Source: Timema cristinae (lineage: Eukaryota > Arthropoda > Insecta > Phasmatodea > Timematidae). From it: DNA of 64,000 bases. The notes under the pieces were generated by a model, which saw nothing but the letters and a program-made list of their open reading frames with translations, ran no database searches and had not been told where the DNA came from. A program made the position numbers and the translations under genes. Within the stretch, counting starts at the first letter, position 1. Every line of letters starts with the position of its first letter. Positions 1 to 10,172 of the stretch are shown here, piece after piece. The stretch spans positions 18,907,541 to 18,971,540 of the forward strand of contig JBCFYV010000024.1 of assembly GCA_039000515.1 (NCBI GenBank), given 5' to 3'.

Positions 1-480
1 GTCAGCACCTAACCTTGTTTATTTTTATCAGGGAATTAGAGTTGTAGTTAAATAAAATCAGGAGTAGTAACAATTAGGGCCTTTCAACAAGTTTATTTAT
101 AACAGGTATATATTAGATTTTGTAACATCATAAGATTAAACAAGGTTGCGACTTCTACGCAACATATTAGACGTTTAATCATAACATAAATCCTCTCCAG
201 TTGATCAAAAATATAGTCAGAGTTCATTAATAACTGTTATATATCTAAGCTTATAATTTTCTAAGATGACATAAGAGTGCGAGTTCTGCGCTATATATTA
301 AACAATTAAACATAACATAAATTATCTCCAATTAAACCAAATTATAATCGGAGTTTATGAATTATTAATTAGAGGACGGGTAGTAAAGTTTGTTTACAAC
401 ATAAAATTATCGCTCTAATATTGTCCGAAATTTACAATCTCACAATAGGGATTCTACAAGAAACATATGAGTTACTTCGA
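1..480. repeat. degenerate tandem repeat, unit about 130 bp
   Basis: Two clearly related copies lie at about 107-232 and 238-357. Both contain a segment like TAAGATTAAACAAG or a GACATAAGAGTGCGAG variant, followed by AACATAAAT, then TCTCCA, and then AGTTTATGAAT or AGTTCATTAAT. A third, weaker copy follows to about 480. No coding potential is visible. The unit does not match anything else I recognise in the window. Confidence 0.4.
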
Positions 481-1080
481 ATTCAAATCTCAAAAGACTG
501 GCTTGTCAATAAGTAAAAACAAAAAACATTTACAGAAATATAGGCTGTTCCATCCCATTAATTATCACTTTAACTGCTTCATACCTACGAATAGCATATA
601 CTATACGCCAGTGTGTAAAAGCCTAATCCTCTGAACCAAACTTTAATAAACAATTTCAACGTGGAAAGACAAAAGGTCAACTAATACGTTAATCTTAGCT
701 CAACTAAATTAGCCGTATTAAATAAATATTATAAGACAATGTATTACGGCGCATAAAGAGGCGGCTACATACATATCTGAACGCAAACCCTACCCACAAA
801 CCCTACCCACAAACGTAAAAGTAAAAAAAAAATTATTAGAATCCCCAAACATTATGCCTACTTACATTCTAAGATGTTCCTTAGAACTATTAGCGTCAAA
901 GATTACTGAGAATTACTGAGTACTTGCTTATATCCTGCTTGTAACAGCGGGGGAAATGAGGATGGATTACATGACGTAAGGTGATGTCATTCACAGCAAA
1001 TGAGAGCTTAGATTACCTCATCAGCACCTGCACACAATGCTGTGAGGTAGTAAATGATTGGGGGGCGGGGGAGGACACAT
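481..1080. other. unassigned AT-rich spacer
   Basis: I see no gene here. The only structure is a short direct repeat of ACCCTACCCACAA at about 788-812 and a G-run near 1060-1072. Confidence 0.3.
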
Positions 1081-1089
1081 AGCACTACA

Positions 1090-1262
1090 GCTTCAATAAC
1101 CTCTACAAGGCCGCGCTTGCGCACCAACCACTACGTGGGTTTATTCCTGTGGAAACAACTGCACGTTCCCGACAGGCCTCAGATATTGTTTACTCTTCGT
1201 GGCCGTCACAATCGTCGGCTGGCATGACTTCTTGCTCCGTATAGCCGTTAAATGGGGTAAGT
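1090..1262. promoter_or_regulatory. CpG-rich patch, possible promoter or 5' exon
   Basis: This stretch is much richer in CG dinucleotides than its surroundings. It contains CGCGCTTGCGCA at about 1110, one mismatch from the NRF1 consensus YGCGCAYGCGCR. It ends with a consensus splice donor GTAAGT at 1257-1262 on the plus strand. One reading is a promoter and non-coding first exon for TMEM242, about 2 kb downstream; NRF1 control of nuclear genes for mitochondrial proteins is well established. A competing reading is unrelated coding or transposon sequence, because a 47-codon proline-rich minus-strand frame overlaps (1190-1333). Confidence 0.22.
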
Positions 1263-1499
1263 GCTGGATGTACACTTGGTGGAGGAGGTTTGCTGGTTAT
1301 AGTTTGTAGCCACGGTACATTATAATCCAAGGATTAACAAAAAATTAGTACATAGCTTGCAAATACCTCTCTCTGTCAGTAATATTTATAACATGGTCTC
1401 GGAAATGGGACAAATATGGTAAGAAATATTAGAAGAATATGACACATTTTACTTATTCTAAGTGAAATGTTAAATAAAATCACTTATCAAATATGACCA

Positions 1500-1830
1500 G
1501 CAAGTTGAGTTTGAAACTGAGGAAGAAACTGATGAAATGCTACATTTGGACCATCGCATTGTACGGAATGGATTATTGGACTCTTGGGAAGATGGAAAAG
1601 AAATATTTTGAGAACTTTGAAATGTGGTTCTGGAGAAGAGTCGAGTAGATTAGATAGTCTCATGGACAGACGGGGTGACGAATGAATAAGTCCTAATAAA
1701 AGTGAGTGAGAAAAAAAATTCTGGGAGCTGAAGGAGTAGGTAGAGGACAGGGCGCATTGGTGGTCTAATTTCATAGAAAAAACCGGAATGAACCTGTCGT
1801 AAGACAGAACACATAATAATAGCCAAGTAA
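1500..1830 (+). pseudogene. non-LTR retrotransposon reverse transcriptase remnant
   Basis: The plus strand from about 1510 reads KLMKCYIWTIALYGMDYW, then TLGKMEKKYFENFEMWFWRR, followed by an in-frame stop and then SWTDGVTNE in another frame. This order is typical of the region just after the RT catalytic domain in arthropod endonuclease/reverse-transcriptase (RTE/Jockey-like) ORF2 proteins: an I-x-x-x-LYG-x-x-W-T-L stretch, E-x-F-E-M-W-x-W-R-R and S-W-T-D-x-V-x-N-E. At least one frameshift and several stops show it is dead. The upstream catalytic part and the 3' tail are missing. Minus-strand open frames over the same bases are shadows. Confidence 0.75.
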
Positions 1831-2340
1831 GAGGAGGGTAAGAAATTTAAAACAATTTTGTTGTTTTTATCTAAGGACATAAAAATAGTACATACATTGT
1901 TGATAGATATTAGCTACCTCTAAGCTAAAGATTTAACACGATCCATATGTTTTTCAATAAAATAATTGGAAATTATTATTTTGTTAATAGGTACTTGTTT
2001 TCATCATCCATAAAGAAATATACGCTTTTTTACAAAACGTAAATATATCTGCACAATTTAGCCCTTTTATCGCAATGATGAACTTTGTCTCAAATATATT
2101 TAGAATTAGTATTGTATTTATACTTGGGAGGGATGGAATAGTTAAATGTTGCGAACAGATAAAAATGATTCAGTAAACTTTAATGGGCAACTAGTTTAGC
2201 TATTTGAATGGTTCGAGAACTACATACTTTAGTCTTACTGAAATAGCTAACGTCAAGGAGGCAAACTAGTTCTTCTAGCTCAATGGGAGAAAGTTTATTT
2301 GAACTATTAGTTCGCAAACTACTCATCTCTCTCTACCTTG
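1831..2340. other. unassigned AT-rich spacer
   Basis: No coding, RNA or repeat structure recognised. Confidence 0.3.
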
Positions 2341-2916
2341 TAGTGATGGGTCGATCCAGCTCGTTGAAGCGAGCTAGCTCCCATAAGCTCACTCATGAAG
2401 AGTCGTTCATATGAGTCATATCGTTCACCACATGGCTGGCTAGCTCCCAATTTCTTCACCCCTTCGCCTCCCAAACTTGACGAGCGAGCGCTAACTAGTT
2501 TTCACAATTCGCGTTCCGAGCGTGCAAATCTGTCCCTTCCCTTTCAACTTTTAAACGAAATAAGATTTATGTGTAATTTATCAGAAGCCTATTATGTTTG
2601 ATTCTTTAATTTTATTACTTACGCATGTTACCTATAATAATTAACCCTAGCATAATTACAGCCTATAGTGTCTAATTCACAGAATTATGTCTAAGTGATG
2701 TCAAGAAAAATTGTTAGTTTAATATTGTAGGCAGTACTGCTATCTAATGACGATAGTAATCATTTATAGTTGATTTTTTCGTAGTAAGGAACGAAGAACG
2801 ACAGAAGTGTCATGATTGACAAACACTCCTGACTCCTTCCACAGCGAATGAACGAGAGTGAAACAGTCGTGAATAGTGGTGGCGTGAATGACTCGCTCAT
2901 GAGTGATCCATCACTA
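2341..2916. mobile_element. hAT-like non-autonomous element
   Basis: The left end TAGTGATGGGTCGATCC is inverted at the right end as GAGTGATCCATCACTA, giving TIRs that begin TAGTGATGG. This is a common hAT-type terminus. The flanking 8-mers do not match convincingly, so the boundaries and the superfamily call are provisional. No transposase frame is present. The element ends about 300 bp before the TMEM242 start codon. Confidence 0.5.
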
Positions 2917-3217
2917 TATCCGTGATTATACTGCATATACTACAAGGCTTTATGGTTGATTAAGTTTTTCCTTTATTTTCTTAAGTAGAAGGCTGGTCTT
3001 TTAATAGGAGCTGCTATTAAGCGTCAAAATAATGTACTAAGTACTTATAATCCTTTAATCATTTAAAAATAATGTTGGCTAACATTGAGAATCTATTTAC
3101 TTTGAAACTTTTAAAAATAACCTCTAAAGATTATCCTATAAAATAATGTAAACCCTATCAATTGTAGTTTAAAATCGTAAATATATTAATTTTTTTTTGT
3201 AAAGTTTATGTTTGAAG

Positions 3218-3652
3218 ATGTCAGAAGAAACTAAACTTGAAAATAGTCCGACTGATACTAGTTTCAAAATAAAAGCAGGTCTTTTCTTGGCTTCTGTTGC
3301 TGGTGCAGCATCAATTATTGGATTTGGAAGCACTTTAGCCGCTGCCAAAAAACAAGATGCCGTTTCATTTAATAAAGGTGTATTGGGAAGCAGTGAAATG
3401 ACAGAAACTGGTACATCACTTGCACTACGAGCATTGAAATGGGGAACCATTTATGCTGTTGGTGGTTGTGGTCTTTTCTTTTTAGCTGTTTGGAAACTTT
3501 CTGGAGCAAACAATATGGCTGAGTTTAGAAACAAAATGGGTCATGTATTACCAAAAATCCCCAAAAACAATCCTCAAGGAAGAACTGAATTTGAAGGGTT
3601 GACAGACTTGTTAAATTATATATCAGATGAGAAATCATCTAAAAGAGAATAA
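3218..3652 (+). CDS. TMEM242: TMEM242 homologue, mitochondrial inner-membrane protein
   Basis: Complete single-exon ORF of 144 residues. The family acts in assembly of the membrane part of mitochondrial ATP synthase (established for the vertebrate protein). The sequence shows a hydrophobic segment at about residues 22-42, then the signatures AAAKK, FNKG and SLALRALKWGT, then a second hydrophobic segment at about 79-97 that ends in FLAVWKLSG. After that come the conserved F-R-x-K-M and P-K-I-P-K-N motifs. Length and motif order match vertebrate TMEM242 (about 140 aa). The ATG at 3218 has A at -3. An upstream ATG at 3208 is out of frame and stops after nine codons, overlapping the true start. 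There are no introns within the coding region, unlike the multi-exon vertebrate gene; a processed retrocopy is possible, but the frame is fully intact and no poly(A) tract follows. Confidence 0.9.
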   Translation: MSEETKLENSPTDTSFKIKAGLFLASVAGAASIIGFGSTLAAAKKQDAVSFNKGVLGSSEMTETGTSLALRALKWGTIYAVGGCGLFFLAVWKLSGANNMAEFRNKMGHVLPKIPKNNPQGRTEFEGLTDLLNYISDEKSSKRE

Positions 3653-3660
3653 GATATGTT

Positions 3661-3666
3661 AATAAA
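3661..3666 (+). terminator. candidate polyadenylation signal of TMEM242
   Basis: AATAAA lies 9 nt after the stop codon at 3650-3652. If used, it implies an extremely short 3' UTR. Further A/T-rich alternatives follow, so usage is uncertain. Confidence 0.4.
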
Positions 3667-4084
3667 TTATATTGATAATAGAAGTAGCAATGTTATATAA
3701 ATATTTTAGAAAATAGCAGTATTTGATATTATTTCACCATTTTCATATCTTCAAATAATCCTGAATAGATCATTGATGGAGCATTTGCACACTAAGCCTG
3801 TTTGTTTCCCGTGTCCAGGTATTAATTTTCAATATCTGTGAATATAATCGAGCGACAGCTCATGACTAATTTTAATCATTCATTCCCCGAGCTTCACTTT
3901 TCGTACGTAACATACTTAAGTGTATGCATTGCTTTCTTCCATATTGATTCGCTTGGAATGTATAGAGCCTAATGTATTTGTACTATTGGAAGAATAGAGC
4001 CACAACCGAGTCACTGTGATATAGTTAGCCTATTATATTCACATGTCCATCATGGACTCTACTTTAAAATATTAGTGAAGAAAG

Positions 4085-4195
4085 ACCCTGAACACTAGAC
4101 AATCCCTAGATTACTCAGTAGTAGAGTGTTGGCGTGCTAAGCTAAATGTCCTAGGTTTGATTCCCATGTCAAGATGTCATTTTTTAATTTATTTG
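4085..4195 (+). repeat. tRNA-derived SINE, family C
   Basis: The segment has a pol III A-box-like part (TTACTCAGTAGTAGAG), a B-box-like part (AGGTTTGATTCCC), then GTCAAGATGTCATTTTTT. The post-B-box piece recurs at 18590-18630, 63648-63700 and, inverted, at 63378-63410, which marks a dispersed family. Confidence 0.55.
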
Positions 4196-4752
4196 ACAAC
4201 CATACTAAATTCGATTTCCGCCATATGTATCTATATCAGTGGTGCCTAAAAGGTCGATCGCATAATAATTTGAAGTTGTTCGCCAGTGAATATGTTAAAG
4301 ATGTGTTTTATTTACATAATTACTCAAAGAAATAGATAAATTTGGGAAAAAGCAATCGCACAAATTTAAATATTATTTCAAAATGACATTAATTGGGAAC
4401 ATTACATTAATTTACTATATATAGCCTATTAATATACTAACTTACTTTAATTTACCGAATTATGTAAATAACATGGATATTTATTATTATATAACCAATA
4501 GCTATCCAATTGTTTTCCATCGAAATATATTTTTTGCTACCATCCAAAGTGATATATTACAAGAAACTCTGTAATATTTTTAATGCTGATATTAACTAAA
4601 AGATCACAGGTTTGCATTTGAGAAGTAGATCTTATGAGGAGGGGGGGAGGGGGAGCACCGCAGCTTTAAATTTACTACTTCAAATAATATGTATGAATGT
4701 ATGTTGTATGTGGATTTAAACACACTGTTTGATCTAAAATTTAGTTTGTAAA

Positions 4753-5010
4753 CCCACTTCAGTGGCTGAATGATTTAAGGTGTCACTCTTGTGTTGGACT
4801 GACCTGCTGATGATGGGGAGATCGAGGTTTGAATCCTGGTCAGGTCTACTGAGTGTGGTTTTTCCGAAACGGTTTCTCAGTCTTCTTCCACACAAATGCA
4901 GGTGTATTACTTCTTAAATGCTTCCTTCCTCATCCCTACCTCATTACAGTAATTTTCTTACATGCGGATAAACTATAACCTGAATAGTTAGTAAAACATG
5001 GTGGTAAAAA
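4753..5010 (+). repeat. tRNA-derived SINE, family A
   Basis: Family A has a tRNA-like head with B box GGTTTGAATCC, a middle with TTTTCC-AA-GGTTT and CACTC-T-CTTCCACAC-AAATG, and a tail with ATAACCTGAATAGTTAGTA followed by A-rich bases. This copy is full-length but well diverged. The same order recurs more than ten times in the window on both strands. Confidence 0.7.
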
Positions 5011-5331
5011 ATAGACATTTATCAATAAATATTGTTAATGTCCTTATGAAGGTAGCACATAATTGGGGCATACTCCATAACTTAAGAGTGTATAAATATT
5101 TTTTTATTTACAACTTGATATAAAAAATTTTTAATTTCAAATAAATGGAATATGATGATGATCATGATGGTGATAATAATAAGATTGTAAATTTTCAAGT
5201 ATTTGAAAATAGACTCAAATAAGTCAAAGCTCAGCTCTATTGCGTAAGATCATCTGAAAACTCATGTAAATGTTCATCTACACTAACCTATATATAGGCT
5301 TCTGTTATAAAATAATTTAGACCCTCTAGAT

Positions 5332-6283
5332 CAGTCCTTTCTAAACTGGGTGTTGCCTAAAAGTATAGTCCTAGAGGGTGTCGCAAAATTACCGATCTAG
5401 ACAACAAAATTGTTTATTTATTTTCATATAATTTTTTGTATAACGTGAGGTTTGTATCGGTTGTGTAGGTCAGCTGTCTATATATAATACATATTATTCT
5501 ATGAAATCAGCTCAGTCAGGCACCATTTCATAAACATAACCTCAATAGGCTACAATAGTGCCTGTGTTGCGTTACAGTACAATTAGCAGTTTAACTGTTT
5601 TTGCATTCATAATTATGTTTACTATTGTAAGTAATTGAAATAGTCCTACATTTTCATGACTTTTAAGTGGTTATCTGTAGCAGTTTTATACAGTGGAAAG
5701 TAAATATTTTGTATCATGTTAGTCACGTGTTTACATTTATTGTAAGAAATATATGACCTTTAACTAGCCTATATGATATTACTCAGAGATAAACTTGAAA
5801 GTTGCTTTCCAGATTTTAGTACAATTTAGTACAGTTTCATCTCATGTTAGTGGGCTTTCCCTGGCAAAAGAAGAGAAATTGGTAAAGCTGAATAATTTTA
5901 TGAGCTTAAAGTTAAAACATCAAAAAAATGAACTGAACAAATTTATAAATTACTTCAAGAATACGTTCTGTATTTGGTTAAATGGGCTTTCGTGCTTTTG
6001 TTGACGTTTTCATACACATAACTTATGTCCTATATTTATGCCACTAAAATTAAGAGTGAAAATATCTGTGTTTGTTTTTCTATCCTTTAAAAAGAATGTA
6101 AAGATTGTAAATATGTTTATTTTACCTCATATAAAATAATATTGAAAATATCTGTGTTTGTTTTTACTCCTTGCACAAAAATATTGTAAATGTTTGGGAT
6201 AGTTTCATTTCTGGGGCAGGGTGTCATACAAAATTTTAAAGTTCAATAATATGATTGCAATAGAAAATTTTTGGAAAGCACTG
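5332..6283. mobile_element. hAT-type transposon remnant
   Basis: The left terminus CAGTCCTTTCTAAACT and the right terminus TTTGGAAAGCACTG are inverted copies. The 8-mers outside (CTCTAGAT and CTCTAAGA) agree at five positions, consistent with a decayed 8-bp target duplication. Inside, the plus strand at 5838-5930 reads SLAKEEKLVKLNNFMSLKLK, resembling the pre-dimerisation region of ZBED5/FAM200-like hAT transposases. The rest of the transposase is lost. A 25-bp direct repeat (GAAAATATCTGTGTTTG core) occurs at 6058 and 6143. Confidence 0.5.
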
Positions 6284-7423
6284 CTCTAAGATATAAGACT
6301 CGTAATTAGTCCTATCACAGTATCTTATAAGTTATCTTTTTTATAAACATATTGAATGTCTTCTACTGAAATTACACAAAGTAAATTCACATATAATGAT
6401 CACAATTTGGAGCTTCACATAGAAATATATTAAATTGTATTGTGGATATATTAGCACTCAGGTGGTTAATATGTTTATTATTAGAAACTATCCCGACCTA
6501 ACAAACCCAAACTTCTATGTGCCAATAAATACAACTTTTTATGAAGTTTGAAATGCTAATATCTATTGTAAAAATATATTATTTAATATTTTTAATGGAA
6601 GAGACCGCAATAGGATGAAGTGTATGTGAATATGTTTTGGACAAGATATTTGATTCAAAAAACTTTGCTGTCTCAATGAAAGGTTACTTTATATTAGGCT
6701 GTGAAAGTTTATGATAATATAATGTGTAGTAGTAACATCGATCATTTTGGTGACATGTTGGGACATTTGCACTCCTTTAAATATTTACATTCTTCTGTGA
6801 TTTAAGTGAATACAATTTTAATTTTCTAATATTATAAAACCTACAAACAATCTCAATATTGTTATTATTTGACCACGAAATATTTCTTAGCCCTCGTAAG
6901 TTGAGCACTGTTCCCCATAAAATAATAATTATCCACAATTAGAGATCATTTGGAATTCTCATACAAGCTTAAGACCCCATTTCATGACACTATGAACTCT
7001 ATAACGTAAGGCTTTGAAGAACAAGATGATATCTTTGGGGGTGGAGCCTAAATTATGTAAACTGCTAGGGAAGGAGTAAAAGCTGTTTAGGTGGGGGTCC
7101 TTGAGTGTCAATCATTCCCCAACTCTCCCCCTTTGTCCGAGTGAGGTGAGGAAGGTAGCCAGCTATGCATTTATGAGTCATTATCTCCCCAAATAAAGGA
7201 AGAAAAGACAGTTCAAGTTCAGATAAGCTTCTTGAGATCCAACTTCAAATGTTTAACCCACTCTGGATGCTAATAGTCTAAATTTTCATTTATTCTTTTT
7301 TGTAGGTACCTAACACATTTAACAAAATTTTAATCCAATTACATATTTTTTGCTTTAAGGTTCTAATTATTGAACACATTTTACAAGAATTGCTGATAAA
7401 TGAAAATACTTTTAATTATTAAC
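6284..7423. other. unassigned AT-rich sequence
   Basis: No gene, RNA or mobile-element signature recognised apart from a pyrimidine-rich patch near 7100-7160. Confidence 0.3.
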
Positions 7424-7632
7424 ACCCACTTCATTGTCTGCATGGTTTGAGGCATCACTATCGCAATAGATTAGACTGCCAAGGCAGTGAGATAAGGTCT
7501 CGGTTATGGTCAGGTGTACTGTGTGTGGTTTATCCTAAATGATTTTCCACTCTCCCTTTCACACATTAGAGTAATTTAGTAGGTCTACATAGGTGCATAA
7601 CCTGTACGGGCAGTAGATACGATGCTAAAATA
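7424..7632 (+). repeat. tRNA-derived SINE, family A
   Basis: It opens with ACCCACTTCATTGTCTGCAT, has a damaged B box (TCTCGGTTATGG), the CCTAAATGATTTTCCACTC middle and the tail GCATAACCTGTACGGGCAGT, ending GATGCTAAAA. It is internally shortened relative to full copies. Confidence 0.65.
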
Positions 7633-8204
7633 CTAATAAAATTTGTAAATTTGATCAATAGTTTTATTACTACACTAACTAGTGTAGCCTTTTACCTAAA
7701 GAGTTGGCTCAGTTAAAGCTAAATCGACTGGTGGGATCAACCTGACATGAGAAACGGGACATGGTTTTAGTCCAGTCCAGCAGGGATATACATTGAACAT
7801 AGATGTTGAAGGCTCGATGGTTTCCTCATACATGATTTTCGATCATCAATGTTTTGTAGCGATGTCTAAGAGAGCGATATGCTTATGTGTTTGTTTTAAA
7901 AATAGTTATTTTTATCATTGGTTTTTAATACAATTTTTTAAATTGATATATGAGTTTCATATTCATTTATTACAAATAGACTAAAGTTACAGTTTCAATT
8001 GGTTTGAAAAATATTACCAATGTTTTTGGTTCTATAATATCGATGTTTTCATACGATGTTCTTTTTTCATCTATGTTACTTTATTAATAGGGATATCACC
8101 ATTTTCCCCTCAATGTTCATCCAAATTATAGTCTTATTTGAGTGCACTAGAATGGCTTTTTATTTGTTTTTTTGAAGAGAGATGGGTCTCCATTCATGTA
8201 AAAA

Positions 8205-8405
8205 AGTATTTGTGGACAAGTGTCAAGCTCATTTAGTCTGGTTTGCTGGTGCTGGGGAGGTTGGAGTTCGAATATCAGTTGGGTGTATGAGGGTGTTTTT
8301 TCCTAAATTGTTTCCCTCTCTTCTTCCACGCAAATGTGGGAAAATTTCCAGAAGAATTCTAACTTTCTCTTCCCTAATCCTGAAATGTAGTAAAACGCAA
8401 TGGCT
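8205..8405 (+). repeat. tRNA-derived SINE, family A, degraded
   Basis: GGTTGGAGTTCGAATATCAG (B-box region), TTTTTTCCTAAATTGTTTCC and CTTCCACGCAAATGTGG match the family A order. The tail is reduced to GTAGTAAAACGCAATG. Confidence 0.55.
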
Positions 8406-8439
8406 TTTGACTTTATTAAAAATAAAAACGGTATTGTGA

Positions 8440-9865
8440 TCAAATGATCGTAAACATTTTCGACTTCAAGATTATGTTGAATCTATGTTTTATGTGATCC
8501 CAAACCTGAAAAAGTGGATTTTACAATTCTGTCTGTCCACCATAAGGGATAGAGCTAAGATGGTTTGATGGATTTTAATACATTTTTTATTTTATCTTTA
8601 GCCCCCAAACTAAGGATGGTTTACAGATTACTAATTTTAAAAAATTTGAAACATTTTAAAAATAGGATCTAACGATTGTGTTTAAAAAAGATATCGAGAT
8701 TGTTGGAAACGACAAATAACACTGCAATCTTTTAAAAATGACACACATGATTTGGTTTAAAATGAGAATCAATGTAGTGTTTTGTGTGATAAGTAATCCA
8801 ATTTGCTTGTTTTTCTTAAAAAAGTAAGTATTTAAAGATAGGGCTTAGTTTGCTGAGAAATTAATTTTTTTTTTTTTTCAAAACTATCTTGTTGATTAAA
8901 AAGAAATTGTTATCTTTACACTATAGATAATAATTGTATGTTTTTTCTAAAATGGCCTTAATTATTTAGTTCAAAATAGCTATATCGGAATTGAATAAAC
9001 ACATCATGTGAATATTGAAATTGTTTTACATAATGAATAAGAAGATATTCATTTTAAATATAAATAATTTTAGGGTCGTTCATTTAGCAAATACTTTTGT
9101 ATGTTATTAGGTTTAAATCACCACCATAACTACTGTATATAATGTTTTATTGTTTTTAGGGGTCATAAAATATTGAATTCTAATATAAATAGTTGGCCAA
9201 ATATATTAAAATATATTATGTAGCTTATACTAGAGTATGTTCGATGTTAATACTGTATGAATAAAAATTGTACTAAGGTATGAAGGACGAAATAATAAGA
9301 TAATACTTTATCAATAAGATTTTTTTGGAATAAATTAAACAAAACGCTTGGCTCTCCATTAGATATTAAAATAAAATAAACATCTGTTTTAATAATTTCA
9401 AAGCGATTCGGTGTTTAGCTTTTATTTATTTATATTTTATTTATAGAAAAAAATTCTTCAATTCATTTATTTTGTGTTAGTGAACTTATCTATACTTAAT
9501 CTAACTAACATAAATGTTACAGGCCCAATCTAAATACACTTTGATTGACTTCAACCAAATAGATTAAAACTCTGGTAGTCCGAAATTTCGGATAATCTGA
9601 TCAGGGGGCCATTTATTGGCATTCCTTTCCCCCTTTATTGAGTTAACCACAAAAAAAAGGTTTCCCATCAAGCTTGGCAAACAATTACTCTTTCATTGTT
9701 CGGCGACTATTCAGAGATTCGGTCAATGTTGAGAACTAAAAAATTACATTTTAGAATGAATTTTTTTTTTCAGTCACTGTGGCTTTTCAAACTACAAACT
9801 TCTTGGCTAGTTTAGTGGCACTTTTATAATTACCGAGACATTTTAAAACTTCCATTTTTTCCTCC
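8440..9865. other. unassigned AT-rich sequence with a pogo-like fragment
   Basis: Mostly featureless. At 9570-9605 GTAGTCCGAAATTTCGGATA resembles a Tigger/pogo terminal segment, but no inverted partner was found. Confidence 0.3.
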
Positions 9866-10172
9866 AGAGGCGTGTCTACAGAAGGGCCCAGGTCAGCCCC
9901 CCTTTGTTACTTCAAAGATTGTGTTCAATGAGGCAGGTACACACACACACACACAGATGTAAGAAATAATTACTTAGTGTGAGAAGGATGCATATAATTC
10001 TTGTTGTAATTAAAAAATATCTCTAAATAACTTCTAGACGTTTCTGATTTGATCACTCCAAATAAAATATAAAGATAAGGAATTAAAAAAATAATCCGGG
10101 AGTGGGCTACTCTAAATAGCTTTTATAAATAAAAGCTAAATGGAAATATATTATTATGAAAATACTCAGGGT
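9866..10172. repeat. minisatellite-type repeat, outer segment
   Basis: It begins AGAGGCGTGTCTACAG, a hAT-like terminus without a detected partner, and includes a CA run at about 9941-9955. From about 10020 it contains units of the form CTCTAAATAACTTCTAGA or ACTCCAAATA, the same family as the array inside the next element. Confidence 0.4.

Noticed and set aside
1487..1880. Two minus-strand open frames of 76-95 codons
   Set aside because: They overlap the plus-strand reverse transcriptase remnant and have no recognisable motif.
3169..3450. Minus-strand frame over TMEM242
   Set aside because: Shadow of the intact plus-strand gene.
4238..4290. A hAT terminus (CAGTGGTGCCTAAAAGGTCG)
   Set aside because: No inverted partner was found nearby, so an element cannot be delimited.
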